Source: Streptomyces rugosispiralis
Lineage (GTDB): Bacteria; Actinomycetota; Actinomycetes; Streptomycetales; Streptomycetaceae
DNA: 64,000 bases
Assembly (NCBI RefSeq): GCF_024505145.1
Contig: NZ_JANIAA010000019.1
Coordinates: forward strand, 105,556-169,555
Direction: 5' to 3'
This document shows, piece after piece, positions 40,112-48,055 of this stretch. Positions within the stretch are counted from its first letter, which is position 1; each line of letters starts with the position of its first letter. The position numbers and the translations under genes are program-made. Under the pieces are notes generated by a model. The model saw nothing but the letters and a program-made list of their open reading frames with translations, searched no databases and had not been told where the DNA came from.

Positions 40112-41346
40112 GCGACACGCACCTTCCGCAGGGAGTCCTTGGCGGCGAAAGCGCCACCGATCAGGGAGCCGCGGGCGCGGTGCAGGGAACCCCGCAGGCC
40201 GCTGCGGCCGATCAGCTCGGAGAACAGCGTCTCGTAGCGGCCGGCCACCCGCGAGGGGTCGAAGCGGGCCGAGTCCTTCAACGCGGCCTGCCCCATCTGC
40301 TGGCGCAGCTCGTCGTCGTTGATGAGATCGAGCAGCGCGGCGGCGATGGCGTCGGTGTCGCCGGTGGGCACGAGACGGCCGTCCACACCGTTGTCGATGA
40401 TCTCCGCGGGCCCGTGCGGACAATCGGTGGACACCACGGGAAGGCCGCAGCGCATGGCCTCCACGATGGTCATGCCGAACGACTCCAGACTGGAGGTGAC
40501 GGCGGCTATGGAGCCCTTGGCCCACTCGGGGTCGAGCGGATTGGCCGGGCCCATCAGGAAGACGTGGTTGTAGAGGCCGAGCTTGTCGATGAGGGCGCGC
40601 AGCTTGGCGTGCTGGGCGCCGCCGCCGTAGATCCGCAGCCGCCAGTCGGGGCGGGCCTCGCTGACCTTCGCGAAGGAACGAATCAGCAGGTCGTAGCGTT
40701 TCACCGGGGCCAGCCGGCCGGCCGCCACCACCCACTTGCCGGTGCCGTCGGCGGGATCGATGCCGGGCGCGGGCACGCTGTTGGGGACCGACTCGATCCG
40801 CACGCCGGGCAGCCGCATCTGACCGCGGTAGGTGCGGGCGTCGGCCTCGGTCACGGTGGTCACCGCGTCCAGCCGGGGGTAGACGGCGCGCAGGGCCCGC
40901 TTCAGTCCATTGGAGTGGGTGCTGAGCGTCAGATGTTCCTGGCCGACCCGTACCGGACCGCGGCGGGCCTCCCGGGCGATGTGGACATTGAGCCCGGGGC
41001 GGGTTCCGACAACGATATCGGCCTCCAGCGAGCGCAGATGATCCGCGATACGGCGGTCGGTGAGCGCGCTGTACTGCTTGTAGCGGCCCTCGGTCACGGG
41101 GAAGACCTGCGCCGGGCGGCCGTGTTCCGGGTCGCCGCCGTCGTAGGACGGGCTGCTCTTCCTCAGATCCACGAGGTGGCTGAGCCGCACCTGCGGTCCG
41201 GGGTCGAAGATCGGCTCGTCGCGGTGGCGGAAGACCGACACGATCTCCACGTCGTGCTGCTCCCCCAGGGTGCGGGCGAGGTTGTACGTGGTCCGGATCG
41301 TCCCGCCGATCCCGTACGCGTTGTGAATAAGGAAAGAGATGTGCAT
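40108..41346 (-). CDS. Family 4 (GT-B) glycosyltransferase
   Basis: A 412-residue cytoplasmic glycosyltransferase beginning MHISFLIHNAYGIGGTIRTT at ATG 41346. The N-terminal domain carries the glycine-rich acceptor loop. The C-terminal nucleotide-sugar domain has VVAAGRLAPVKRYDLLIRSF and the EX7E motif in ESFGMTIVEAMRCGLPVVST. It resembles enzymes that build cell-wall glycopolymers (teichoic or teichuronic types), but donor and acceptor are unknown. It is the first gene of a two-gene unit with the uncharacterised protein. Confidence 0.9.
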   Translation of the reverse strand: MHISFLIHNAYGIGGTIRTTYNLARTLGEQHDVEIVSVFRHRDEPIFDPGPQVRLSHLVDLRKSSPSYDGGDPEHGRPAQVFPVTEGRYKQYSALTDRRIADHLRSLEADIVVGTRPGLNVHIAREARRGPVRVGQEHLTLSTHSNGLKRALRAVYPRLDAVTTVTEADARTYRGQMRLPGVRIESVPNSVPAPGIDPADGTGKWVVAAGRLAPVKRYDLLIRSFAKVSEARPDWRLRIYGGGAQHAKLRALIDKLGLYNHVFLMGPANPLDPEWAKGSIAAVTSSLESFGMTIVEAMRCGLPVVSTDCPHGPAEIIDNGVDGRLVPTGDTDAIAAALLDLINDDELRQQMGQAALKDSARFDPSRVAGRYETLFSELIGRSGLRGSLHRARGSLIGGAFAAKDSLRKVRVA

Positions 41347-41615
41347 CCGGCCCCGTATCCCACTGCTTCCCCGCGGACGGGTGTGTCGTCCGCCTACCAC
41401 GATGTAAGACGGTGAAAAGTGGCACAGGGTTGGGTTTCATCACCTTCTTGTGCCCCAACAGATGTGAAATCGGTAGGGAGTCGGGGGAACTTTTCCGCCC
41501 GACGGCACATCAGACCGCCGGGTGGCCGGGCGCGTGACCCCCGCCCCGCATGGCCCGTTGTCTACGTATGGGCCGGGAACCACCCGGCCCACCCACCGAG
41601 ACCGAGGAGCCACCC

Positions 41616-42554
41616 GTGCCGCGCATGCTCGACGTCAGCGATGACGTACGCGCCGAGATCGGCGACGAAGAAGCCGACCGGCTGCTCGCCGGGGACAACG
41701 CCCCGGGCGCTTACGACTGCACGTCCTGCCGCACCCCCGGCAACACCGAGCAGGAGCGCACCAGCACGGTGCTCTTCGTGGGACAGGAGACGGCGGTGCT
41801 GGCCTTCGCGCACGCCACCTGCGTGCCCTCCCAGGTCGTCGCGGTCTCGGAGGACCAGTTGCGCGGTGCGGTGCGGTCCATCACGGGTGAGGACACCGCC
41901 CAACCGGCCGCCGAGGCGTCGTACGCGCCGCCCGTACCGGCCGCGGCGCATGCTGCCACGTCGTACTTCCCCGGCCCGGCGGCCCCTGCCCCGGCCCCGT
42001 CGCCCGCCCCGGTCCCGTCGCCGGTGTCGCCCGCCGCCGGGTCGCACGCCTCGGCCCCGTCCGGCCACGCACCGGCGCCGCAGCAGGCGGTGCTCGGCGT
42101 GACCAGCGGGGTGGTGCTGGTCGGTCAGGAGGCGTGCGCGGCGCTGGTGGTGGAGCCGACCGCGCCGATCATCCGCCCCGGCTCGATCGGCCACGGCGAT
42201 GAATTCCTGCAGCTCCTCAGCGAGCAAGGGTTCGCCCCGGTGGTCGATCTGGGCCGGCCGCCCGCGCCCAACCCCGGCTGGTCGGTGCTGCTGGCCATGG
42301 GGCGGCTGCACGCGGTGCTGATGCCGGCACCGGGCGGCGGCCGTCCGGTGGCCTGGTGGCAGGCGCACAGCCCGATGCCGCTCAGCGAGGGCTGGCGGAG
42401 CGCCGTCGGCCGCTCCCAGAAGGTGCTGGTCTACGCCGCGGCCGCGGGCACGATCGGCACCCAGCCGCGCGAGGACCAGCTGCGCGCGGCGCTGGACCGG
42501 GCCGCCGCGCGCGGCGCCCTGGTCGGCGCCTCGATGCCGCTCGCGGGCACATGA
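41616..42554 (+). CDS. Uncharacterised actinobacterial protein with a CxxC motif and Pro/Ala linker
   Basis: A 312-residue protein without a recognised family. The GTG at 41616 follows GAGGAG by about 7 bases. Residues 1-100 include YDCTSCRTPGNTEQERTSTV and AFAHATCVPSQVV, with three cysteines that could bind a metal. A ~70-residue Pro/Ala/Ser linker follows, then a second globular part (GWSVLLAMGRLHAVLMPAPG, PVAWWQAHSPMPLSEGWRSA). No signal peptide or membrane helix. Its stop overlaps the start of the next gene, so the two are coupled. Confidence 0.75.
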   Translation: MPRMLDVSDDVRAEIGDEEADRLLAGDNAPGAYDCTSCRTPGNTEQERTSTVLFVGQETAVLAFAHATCVPSQVVAVSEDQLRGAVRSITGEDTAQPAAEASYAPPVPAAAHAATSYFPGPAAPAPAPSPAPVPSPVSPAAGSHASAPSGHAPAPQQAVLGVTSGVVLVGQEACAALVVEPTAPIIRPGSIGHGDEFLQLLSEQGFAPVVDLGRPPAPNPGWSVLLAMGRLHAVLMPAPGGGRPVAWWQAHSPMPLSEGWRSAVGRSQKVLVYAAAAGTIGTQPREDQLRAALDRAAARGALVGASMPLAGT

Positions 42555-43042
42555 CCGCCATGGCCGCCGCCGTCCCGGACCTGCCCCCGGACCTGCCCCC
42601 GGAGCTCCCCCCGGACCTCACCGGCCCTTGGTGGGCAGCCCATTCGCCACCGATGCCGCATCCGACGGGCGGCCGGGTCGTTGGCACATACGTGCACGCA
42701 TACGACCTCTCCTACCGCTCCCCCTCATACGGCTGCATTCCGGCCATGCGCCCCGCGCTGGAGGCAGCGCATGATCCCTGGCGCCACTCCGCCACGCCGA
42801 TCTACGACGCGTTGTACGCGGAGTACCGCAGGCTGTTCCGGGCGCTGCCCGGTGACCGCTCGGACGAGGAGAACATGGAGTTCGTGGCGTTCGCCGCCAT
42901 CGGCCAGCCACGCGGCCTCGCCAGCGGCTACGGCCGCGCGGACGGCCACAGCGGGGCCTGGCACACCGACGAGCTCTACTACCGCGGCTATGTCCCCGCG
43001 CTCCCGCCCGGCCGGGGCGAGGAGCGGGGGCACACGTACTGA
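42551..43042 (+). CDS. Uncharacterised protein coupled to the preceding gene
   Basis: A 163-residue protein starting at ATG 42551 in the stop of its neighbour (ATGA). After a PDLPPDLPPELPPDL repeat, the globular part reads HPTGGRVVGTYVHAYDLSYR, YAEYRRLFRALPGDRSDEEN and GRADGHSGAWHTDELYYRGY. It has no known motif. Both genes together look like a conserved two-gene module of unknown role upstream of convergent der. Confidence 0.72.
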   Translation: MTAMAAAVPDLPPDLPPELPPDLTGPWWAAHSPPMPHPTGGRVVGTYVHAYDLSYRSPSYGCIPAMRPALEAAHDPWRHSATPIYDALYAEYRRLFRALPGDRSDEENMEFVAFAAIGQPRGLASGYGRADGHSGAWHTDELYYRGYVPALPPGRGEERGHTY

Positions 43043-43094
43043 CGCGGTGCCGGGGGCCGGGGCGGCGTGAGCCCCCCGGCGCGGCCGCCACTCC

Positions 43095-43207
43095 GTCCCG
43101 CGGCGGGGCTGCCGCTGCCTCTTGCGGCCGCGTCACCGCCCGCCTTACGGCCGCGCCACCGCCACGTCTTACGGCCGCGCCACCGCTACTTCTTGCGGCC
43201 GCGCTTC
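43095..43207. repeat. 24-bp repeat derived from the 3' end of der
   Basis: The last codons of der plus its stop (reverse strand CGCGGCCGCAAGAAGTAG CGGTGG) recur about three more times downstream as diverged 23-24 bp units, such as CGCGGCCGTAAGACGTGG followed by CGGTGG. The repeat therefore begins in the gene and continues past its stop. Confidence 0.8.
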
Positions 43208-44649
43208 TCGCGCACCCGCACCGAGATCTGCAGCGGCGTCCCCTCGAAGCCGAACTCCTCGCGCAGCCGCCGCTCGATGAAGCGGCGGTAGCCCGCCTCC
43301 AGGAAGCCCGAGGCGAAGAGCACGAACCGCGGCGGCCGGGTCCCGGCCTGCGTCCCGAAGAGGATCCGCGGCTGCTTGCCGCCCCGGATCGGATGCGGAT
43401 GGGAGGCGACGATCTCGCCGAGGAAGGAGTTGAGCCGCCCGGTCGGGATCCGGGTCTCCCAGCCGGCCAGCGCCGTCTCGATCGCCGGGACCAGCTTCTC
43501 CATATGGCGGCCGGTGCGGGCCGAGACATTGACCCGCGGCGCCCACTGGATCTGCACCAGCTCCGTCTCGATCTCGCGCTCGAGGTAGTAGCGGCGCTCC
43601 TCGTCCAGGGTGTCCCACTTGTTGTACGCGATGACGAGCGCGCGTCCGGCCTCGACGGCCATCGAGATGATCCGCTGGTCCTGGACGCTGATGGACTCGC
43701 TGGCGTCGATCAGCACGACCGCGACCTCCGCCTTCTCCACGGCGGCCGCGGTGCGCAGCGAGGCGTAGTAGTCGGCGCCCTCCTGGAGGTGGACCCGGCG
43801 GCGGATACCGGCGGTGTCGACGAACTTCCAGGTGATGCCGCCGAGTTCGATCATCTCGTCGACCGGGTCGCGGGTGGTGCCCGCCATCTCGTTGACGACC
43901 ACCCGCTCCTCGCCCGCGACCTTGTTGAGCAGCGAGGACTTGCCCACGTTCGGACGGCCGATCAGGGCGATCCGGCGCGGTCCGCCGATCGTCGCCCCGA
44001 AGGTCTGGGCCGGGGCCTCGGGCAGCGCCTCCAGGACCGCGTCGAGCATGTCGCCGGTGCCGCGGCCGTGCAGCGCGGAGACCGCGTACGGCTCGCCGAG
44101 GCCGAGCGACCACAGCATCGCGGCATCGGCCTCGCCGCTGGGCCCGTCGACCTTGTTGGCGCACAGCACCACGGGCTTTCCGGCCCGGCGCAGCAGCTTG
44201 ACCACGGCCTCGTCGGTGTCGGTGGCGCCCACGGTGGCGTCCACGACGAAGACCACCGCGTCGGCGGCGTCGATCGCGAACTCGGCCTGGGCGGCCACGG
44301 ACGCGTCGATGCCGAGCACGTCCTGCTCCCAGCCGCCGGTGTCGACCACCTTGAAGCGGCGGCCGGACCACTCGGCCTCGTAGGTCACCCGGTCGCGGGT
44401 GACGCCGGGGCGGTCCTCGACGACCGCCTCCCGGCGGCCGAGGATCCGGTTCACCAGGGTGGACTTGCCGACGTTGGGGCGGCCGACGACGGCCAGCACC
44501 GGCAGCGGGCCATGCCCCGCCGCGGCCAGGTCGCCCTCGACATCCGCCAGGTCGAAGCCCTCTTGCGCGGCGAGCTCCATGAACTCCGCGTACTCGGCGT
44601 CGCCAAGCTCCCCGTGCTCGTCGCCGCCGCTGTGGATCTGGTCGTTCAT
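43186..44649 (-). CDS. der: Ribosome-assembly GTPase Der (EngA)
   Basis: A 487-residue protein with two GTPase domains and a KH-like end. G1 motifs are GRPNVGKST (about 56) and GRPNVGKSS (second domain). G3 motifs are DTGGWEQD and DTAGIRRR; G4 motifs are ANKVD and YNKWD. It acts in 50S subunit assembly. The actinobacterial type has a ~50-residue acidic N-terminal extension, seen here (DEHGELGDAEYAEFMELAAQ). It is last in the leftward cmk-plsC-der group, 55 bases after plsC, and ends in a basic RGRKK. Confidence 0.96.
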   Translation of the reverse strand: MNDQIHSGGDEHGELGDAEYAEFMELAAQEGFDLADVEGDLAAAGHGPLPVLAVVGRPNVGKSTLVNRILGRREAVVEDRPGVTRDRVTYEAEWSGRRFKVVDTGGWEQDVLGIDASVAAQAEFAIDAADAVVFVVDATVGATDTDEAVVKLLRRAGKPVVLCANKVDGPSGEADAAMLWSLGLGEPYAVSALHGRGTGDMLDAVLEALPEAPAQTFGATIGGPRRIALIGRPNVGKSSLLNKVAGEERVVVNEMAGTTRDPVDEMIELGGITWKFVDTAGIRRRVHLQEGADYYASLRTAAAVEKAEVAVVLIDASESISVQDQRIISMAVEAGRALVIAYNKWDTLDEERRYYLEREIETELVQIQWAPRVNVSARTGRHMEKLVPAIETALAGWETRIPTGRLNSFLGEIVASHPHPIRGGKQPRILFGTQAGTRPPRFVLFASGFLEAGYRRFIERRLREEFGFEGTPLQISVRVREKRGRKK

Positions 44650-44704
44650 GAAGATTTCCTCGTCGTCCCTCAGTGCCGCGCACCGCCCCTGGCGGCTCGC
44701 GGAT

Positions 44705-45379
44705 CTATGTCTGATCGGGGCGGCCGGTCAGCCGCCTGGCGGTGCCCAGATGCGTGCCCAGCCGCTTCTGGATGCGCTCGGTGGCCTGGTCCAGGGCCGC
44801 CCGCGTCCGCCTGCCGCTGCCGTCCCCCGCCTCGAACGGATCGCCGAACACCACGTCGATCCTGCTGCGCAGCCGGGGCAGCGGCCTGGCCCGGCCGTCG
44901 TCGCGCGGGATGGCGGTGCCGAACACCGCCACCGGCACGATCGGCGCGCCGGAGCGCACCGCGAAGTACGCGAGCCCCGAGCGCAGCGAGGCGAAGTCGC
45001 CGTCGCCGCGGGTGCCCTCCGGGAAGATCCCCAGCACCCCGCCGCGCTCCAGCACTCCCAGGGCCTGGCCGATCGCGGTGCGGTCGGCGCTCGTACGGTC
45101 CACCTTCAGCTGCCCGATACCGCGCAGGAACGGGTCCAGCGGGCCGATGAACGCCTCCTTCTTGACCAGGAAGTGCACCGGCCGCGGCGAGGTGCCGATC
45201 AGCATCGGGCCGTCGATGTTGTGGGAGTGGTTCCCGGCGAGGATGACGGGCCCGGCGGACGGGATCCGCCACGCGCCCAGCACCCGCGGCCGCCACAGCC
45301 CGTACATCAGACCGATGCCGATCCGGCGCCCCACGGCGGCCCCGGAGGGGCTGGGCAGGGTCCCGTCGGTGGCGCTCAC
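44705..45379 (-). CDS. plsC: 1-acyl-sn-glycerol-3-phosphate acyltransferase
   Basis: A 224-residue acyltransferase starting at a GTG overlapping the cmk stop (GTGA, 45376-45379). The catalytic HX4D motif is AGNHSHNIDGPM, and the glycerophosphate-binding motif is GIFPEGTRGDG. LVKKEAFIGPLDPFLRGIGQ is also typical. It makes phosphatidate at the membrane, although no clear transmembrane helix is present. Coupling to cmk and der is a conserved actinobacterial arrangement. Confidence 0.93.
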   Translation of the reverse strand: MSATDGTLPSPSGAAVGRRIGIGLMYGLWRPRVLGAWRIPSAGPVILAGNHSHNIDGPMLIGTSPRPVHFLVKKEAFIGPLDPFLRGIGQLKVDRTSADRTAIGQALGVLERGGVLGIFPEGTRGDGDFASLRSGLAYFAVRSGAPIVPVAVFGTAIPRDDGRARPLPRLRSRIDVVFGDPFEAGDGSGRRTRAALDQATERIQKRLGTHLGTARRLTGRPDQT

Positions 45380-46080
45380 GCGACTGTCCGCTTCTCCTCG
45401 ACGAGGGTGACCACGCACTCGATGACCTGGTCGAGGGTGAGCTCGGAGGTGTCCACCTCGACCGCGTCGTCGGCCTTGGCCAGCGGCGAGGTCTTGCGGC
45501 CGGAGTCCAGGGCGTCCCGCTTGGCCAGCGCGGCCTGGGTGCTGGCCAGGTCGGCGGCCTCCTTGCCCTTCAGCTCACCGCTGCGGCGGGCCGCCCGGAC
45601 CTCCGGGGAGGCGGTCAGGAAGATCTTGAGGTCGGCGTCCGGGAGGACCGTGGTGCCGATGTCCCGGCCCTCGACCACGATGCCGCGCGGCGCCTCGGCG
45701 GCGATGGTCCGCTGCAGCTCGGTGATCACGGTCCGCACCTCGGGCACCGCGCTGACCGCGCTGACCCGCGAGGTGACCTCCTGGGTGCGGATCGGCCCGG
45801 AGACATCGGTGCCGTCGACGGTGATCGTCGGGTTGGCCGGGTCGGTGCCGGAGACGATGGCGGGCTTGCCCGCGGCACCGGCCACCGCCACGGCGTCCTC
45901 GACGTCGATGCCGTTGGCCACCATCCACCAGGTGATCGCCCGGTACTGGGCGCCGGTGTCCAGGTAGCCCAGGCCCAGCTTGGCGGCTACGGCCTTCGAG
46001 GTACTGGACTTGCCCGTGCCTGCGGGGCCGTCGATCGCGACAATCACTGCTGCCGGGGCGGTCCGGGCGGCGGTTTCCAC
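45376..46080 (-). CDS. cmk: Cytidylate kinase
   Basis: A 234-residue kinase that phosphorylates CMP/dCMP. The P-loop GPAGTGKSS is at 18-26, the substrate region is GYLDTGAQYRAITWW, and GIVVEGRDIGTTVLPDADLK and FLTASPEVRAARR follow. The GTG at 46080 (METAARTAPAAVIVAIDGPA) fits the family length; the open frame extends upstream, and a GTG at 46092 is an alternative. It begins the cmk-plsC-der operon 142 bases after tyrA. Confidence 0.95.
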   Translation of the reverse strand: METAARTAPAAVIVAIDGPAGTGKSSTSKAVAAKLGLGYLDTGAQYRAITWWMVANGIDVEDAVAVAGAAGKPAIVSGTDPANPTITVDGTDVSGPIRTQEVTSRVSAVSAVPEVRTVITELQRTIAAEAPRGIVVEGRDIGTTVLPDADLKIFLTASPEVRAARRSGELKGKEAADLASTQAALAKRDALDSGRKTSPLAKADDAVEVDTSELTLDQVIECVVTLVEEKRTVA

Positions 46081-46222
46081 GGTGACAGACACCTTTCGTG
46101 TGCACGGGGCTGAGTTGAACGGGCCATGTGAGCCTCGGACAAGGTTACTGGCTTCCTCCGGGCGGCATCGCACCGCTGGGGGACGGCCCCGGGGCCGGGG
46201 CCGTGGGCGGTCCGCTCCGCCA

Positions 46223-47308
46223 CTACTGCCGGATGGACCATCCCCGCTCCCGCAGGGCCTGGGTGAGCCCCGGGGCCGCCGAGGGCTCGACCACCAGCTG
46301 GATCAGACCGGCCTGCTGCCCGGTGGCGTGCTCGATCCGGACGTCCTCGATGTTGACACCCGCCCGGCCCGCGTCGGCGAAGATCCGGGCCAGCTCGCCC
46401 GGCTGGTCGCCGATGAGCACCGTCACGGTCTCATAGACGGCCGAGGCGGCGCCGTGCTTGCCCGGCACCCGCTCGCGCCCGGCGTTGCCCCGGCGCAGCA
46501 CGTCCTCGATCCCGGCCGCGCCGCCGCCGCGCTTGGCCTCGTCGGCGGACTGGAGCGCCCGCAGCGCCCGCACCGTCTCGTCCAGGTCGGCGGCGACGGC
46601 GGCGAGCACGTCGGCCACCGGGCCGGGGTTGGCGGAGAGGATGTCGATCCACATGGCGGGGTCGGAGGCCGCGATCCGGGTGACGTCGCGGATGCCCTGC
46701 CCGCACAGCCGCACCGCCGTCTCATCGGCGTCCTGGAGCCGCGCGGCGACCATGCTGGACAGCAGGTGGGGGGTGTGCGAGACGAGCGCCACCGCCCGGT
46801 CGTGGGCCTCGTCCTCCATCACCACGGGCACCGCCCGGCACAGCGCGACCAACTCGAGCGCGAGGTTGAGCACCTCGGTGTCGGTGCCGCCGGTGGGCGT
46901 GAGCACCCAGGGCCGCCCCTCGAAGAGGTCGGCGGTGGCGGCCATCGGCCCGGAGCGCTCCCGGCCCGCCATCGGATGCGTGCCGATGTAGCGGGTCAGA
47001 TCGCAGCCGAGGGCCTCCAGCTCGCGGCGCGGGCCGCCCTTGACGCTCGCGACGTCCAGGACGCCGCGGGCCAGGCCGCGGCGCAGCACATCGGCCACCG
47101 TCGCCGCCACGTACGCCGGGGGCACGGCGACGATCGCCAGGTCCACGGGCCCCTCGGGCTCGGCCCGCGTCCCGGCGCCGCGCGCCTCGGCGGTGCGCGC
47201 CTGAGCCGCGTCGTGGTCGGCGAGGTGCACCTGCACGCCACGGCCGGCCAGGGCCAGCGCGGCGGAGGTGCCGATCAGGCCGGTGCCGATGACGAGGGCG
47301 GTTCTCAT
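46223..47308 (-). CDS. tyrA: Prephenate dehydrogenase with C-terminal ACT domain
   Basis: A 361-residue NAD(P)-dependent enzyme of tyrosine synthesis. The Rossmann start is MRTALVIGTGLIGTSAALAL. The catalytic/substrate region includes IGTHPMAGRERSGP (His and Arg) and VSHTPHLLSSMVAARL. Residues ~280-355 are an ACT domain (TVTVLIGDQPGELARIFADA), expected to give feedback control by tyrosine. The ATG overlaps the aroH stop (ATGA at 47305-47308), linking two shikimate-branch enzymes. Confidence 0.95.
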   Translation of the reverse strand: MRTALVIGTGLIGTSAALALAGRGVQVHLADHDAAQARTAEARGAGTRAEPEGPVDLAIVAVPPAYVAATVADVLRRGLARGVLDVASVKGGPRRELEALGCDLTRYIGTHPMAGRERSGPMAATADLFEGRPWVLTPTGGTDTEVLNLALELVALCRAVPVVMEDEAHDRAVALVSHTPHLLSSMVAARLQDADETAVRLCGQGIRDVTRIAASDPAMWIDILSANPGPVADVLAAVAADLDETVRALRALQSADEAKRGGGAAGIEDVLRRGNAGRERVPGKHGAASAVYETVTVLIGDQPGELARIFADAGRAGVNIEDVRIEHATGQQAGLIQLVVEPSAAPGLTQALRERGWSIRQ

Positions 47309-47667
47309 TGGGCGATGTCCTTGCGGAGGGAGCCGGCGGCGCCCAGGTAGACATGGGCGACATCGGACTTGGACAGGGAGGTCTCGATATGCGCCAGGAC
47401 GCGGACGACGCGGGGCATGGCCCCTTGTATGTCCAGCTCCTGGGCGCAGATCAGCGGTACGTCGGTGATGCCCAGCTTGCGGGCGGCGACCGCCGGGAAG
47501 TCGCTGTGCAGATCGGGGGTGGCCGTGAACCACACGCTGATCAGGTCGTCCGGGTCCAGTGCGTTCCGCTCCAGGATGGCGGTCAGCAGCGCGGAGACCC
47601 GCTCATGCATGTGCTCCGGCTCGTCCCGGTCCAGCTGGACGGCCCCGCGGACCGCTCGTACCGCCAC
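47305..47667 (-). CDS. aroH: Chorismate mutase, AroH type
   Basis: A 120-residue monofunctional chorismate mutase of the B. subtilis AroH class (pseudo-alpha/beta-barrel trimer). The GTG at 47667 is preceded by GGGGAG. Key parts are VRAVRGAVQLDRDEPEHMHE (active-site Arg), DLISVWFTATPDLHSDFPAV and HVYLGAAGSLRKD. It converts chorismate to prephenate, the substrate of the coupled tyrA product. It is the first gene of this pair, and the MITE-like element sits 74 bases upstream. Confidence 0.94.
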   Translation of the reverse strand: MAVRAVRGAVQLDRDEPEHMHERVSALLTAILERNALDPDDLISVWFTATPDLHSDFPAVAARKLGITDVPLICAQELDIQGAMPRVVRVLAHIETSLSKSDVAHVYLGAAGSLRKDIAQ

Positions 47668-47740
47668 GTCTCGCTCCCCTGTGCGCGCTGTGCCTGTCGT
47701 GCGTCGGGCACGGCCGTGGTGTTCGGCCGCACTCCCGGTC

Positions 47741-47957
47741 AGAGCCTGTGTCATATCCCCGGCCGGATCAGCGTGCGGCGTCAGGGGGCACCTCCCAGCG
47801 GTAGCTGGGGGCGCGTGCGATCGCAAGGCGCCGGAGCGCCCTCGTGGCGGAGCCACTTGGGCGTTTCGGCAACGCGGCGAGAGGGGGCACCTCCCAGCGG
47901 TAGCTGGGGGCGCGTGCCAGACGCCGCACGCCCGGCCGGGGATGTGACACAGGCTCT
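47741..47957. mobile_element. MITE-like element with terminal inverted repeats
   Basis: A 217-bp element in the 388-bp gap between aroH and rluB. The ends are imperfect inverted repeats of ~38 bp: GAGCCTGTGTCA with CCCCGGCCGG and GTGCGGCGTC further in. TCA directly flanks GAGCCTG on both sides, consistent with a 3-bp target duplication. Inside are two identical 35-bp direct copies (47784-47818 and 47883-47917) that begin GGGGGCACCTCCCAGC, each containing a small hairpin. No transposase frame is present. The ends and TNA-type duplication resemble IS5-group insertion sequences. Confidence 0.65.
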
Positions 47958-48055
47958 CAGCGTAACGAGCGGGTCGGACAGGCTCCCGGGGCGACCGCTG
48001 GGCGAGACGCGGCGGCCCGCCGGCGGCCGGGGCCGTCAGCGGCCCCGGGCCCCCG

